Assembly: GCA_015223015.1 (NCBI GenBank)
Contig: JADFWK010000115.1
Location: forward strand, 1 to 6,099
From: Pseudomonadota bacterium
Lineage (GTDB): Bacteria; Desulfobacterota; DSM-4660; Desulfatiglandales; B25-G16
Direction: 5' to 3'
Length of the DNA stretch: 6,099 nucleotides
Shown here in pieces: positions 6,072 to 6,099 of the stretch (positions are counted from its first letter, which is position 1; every line of letters starts with the position of its first letter). The translations under genes and the position numbers were made by a program. The notes under the pieces are model-generated. The model did not search any database. It was given only the letters and a program-made list of their open reading frames with translations, and had not been told where the DNA came from.

Positions 6072-6099
6072 TCTTGGTGCCCCTGGCCCAGACCTGGCA

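Larger units (their letters stand above)
5933..6083. repeat. Nested palindromic repeat element (REP/MITE-like)
   Basis: A gene-free, strongly GC-rich segment of about 150 bp with multi-layer inverted symmetry. The outer arms are GGGGCAC (5933-5939) and GTGCCCC (6077-6083). Inside are two inverted 41-bp copies (5952-5992 and 6031-6071). At the centre is a short imperfect stem: AAGGC...TAAA pairs with TTTA...GCCTT around CTCATA, within 6003-6026. The whole could fold into one long hairpin or two separate ones. The layout resembles paired REP sequences or a small non-autonomous element. No transposase is visible, and the full boundaries may reach past the window edge. Its family and mobility cannot be judged from one copy. 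Confidence 0.7.

Overview
The window looks like part of a chromosome from an anaerobic, Desulfobacterota-like (deltaproteobacterial) or related uncultured bacterium. This rests on the style of the proteins: large soluble hybrid kinases, a stand-alone receiver with an extended VPEPEAYIEKP loop, and a tandem universal stress protein carrying a GTTGKSAWQARWL segment. It is an inference from recalled family resemblance, not a database result. Base composition is moderate across the genes, and only the last 150 bases are conspicuously GC-rich.

Layout. Positions 1-543 (+) hold the C-terminal 180 residues of an acetoacetyl-CoA synthetase whose N-terminus lies outside the window. It converges on a block of five minus-strand genes. 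In transcription order (right to left) these are: a tandem universal stress protein (5832-4987); a 721-residue soluble hybrid histidine kinase built as Rossmann/NAD-binding domain + PAS + HisKA/HATPase + receiver (4817-2652); a CheY/DivK-like single receiver (2638-2237); a receiver-histidine kinase (2229-1051); and a second single receiver (1015-626). The four signalling genes lie 13, 7 and 35 nt apart and almost certainly form one operon. The 169-nt gap before the hybrid kinase may hold a separate promoter. Strong Shine-Dalgarno sequences move two starts inward from upstream TTG codons: 4817 for the hybrid kinase and 2638 for the first receiver.

The four signalling genes encode two kinases and four receiver domains, all with intact phospho-acceptor residues. 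There are no membrane segments, no HPt domain and no DNA-binding or enzymatic output domain. The simplest reading is a cytosolic phosphorelay. The hybrid kinase would sense an internal signal, possibly a dinucleotide or redox state through its Rossmann domain and another cue through PAS. It would pass phosphate among the stand-alone receivers and the receiver-kinase, with the final output either encoded elsewhere or exerted by protein-protein contact. The universal stress protein next door fits a stress or energy-state theme.

The right-hand 267 bases (5833-6099) contain no gene. They hold the stress-protein leader, a tandem 8-bp repeat, and a nested palindromic element (about 5933-6083) made of two inverted 41-bp REP-like copies. 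This looks like a dispersed non-autonomous repeat.
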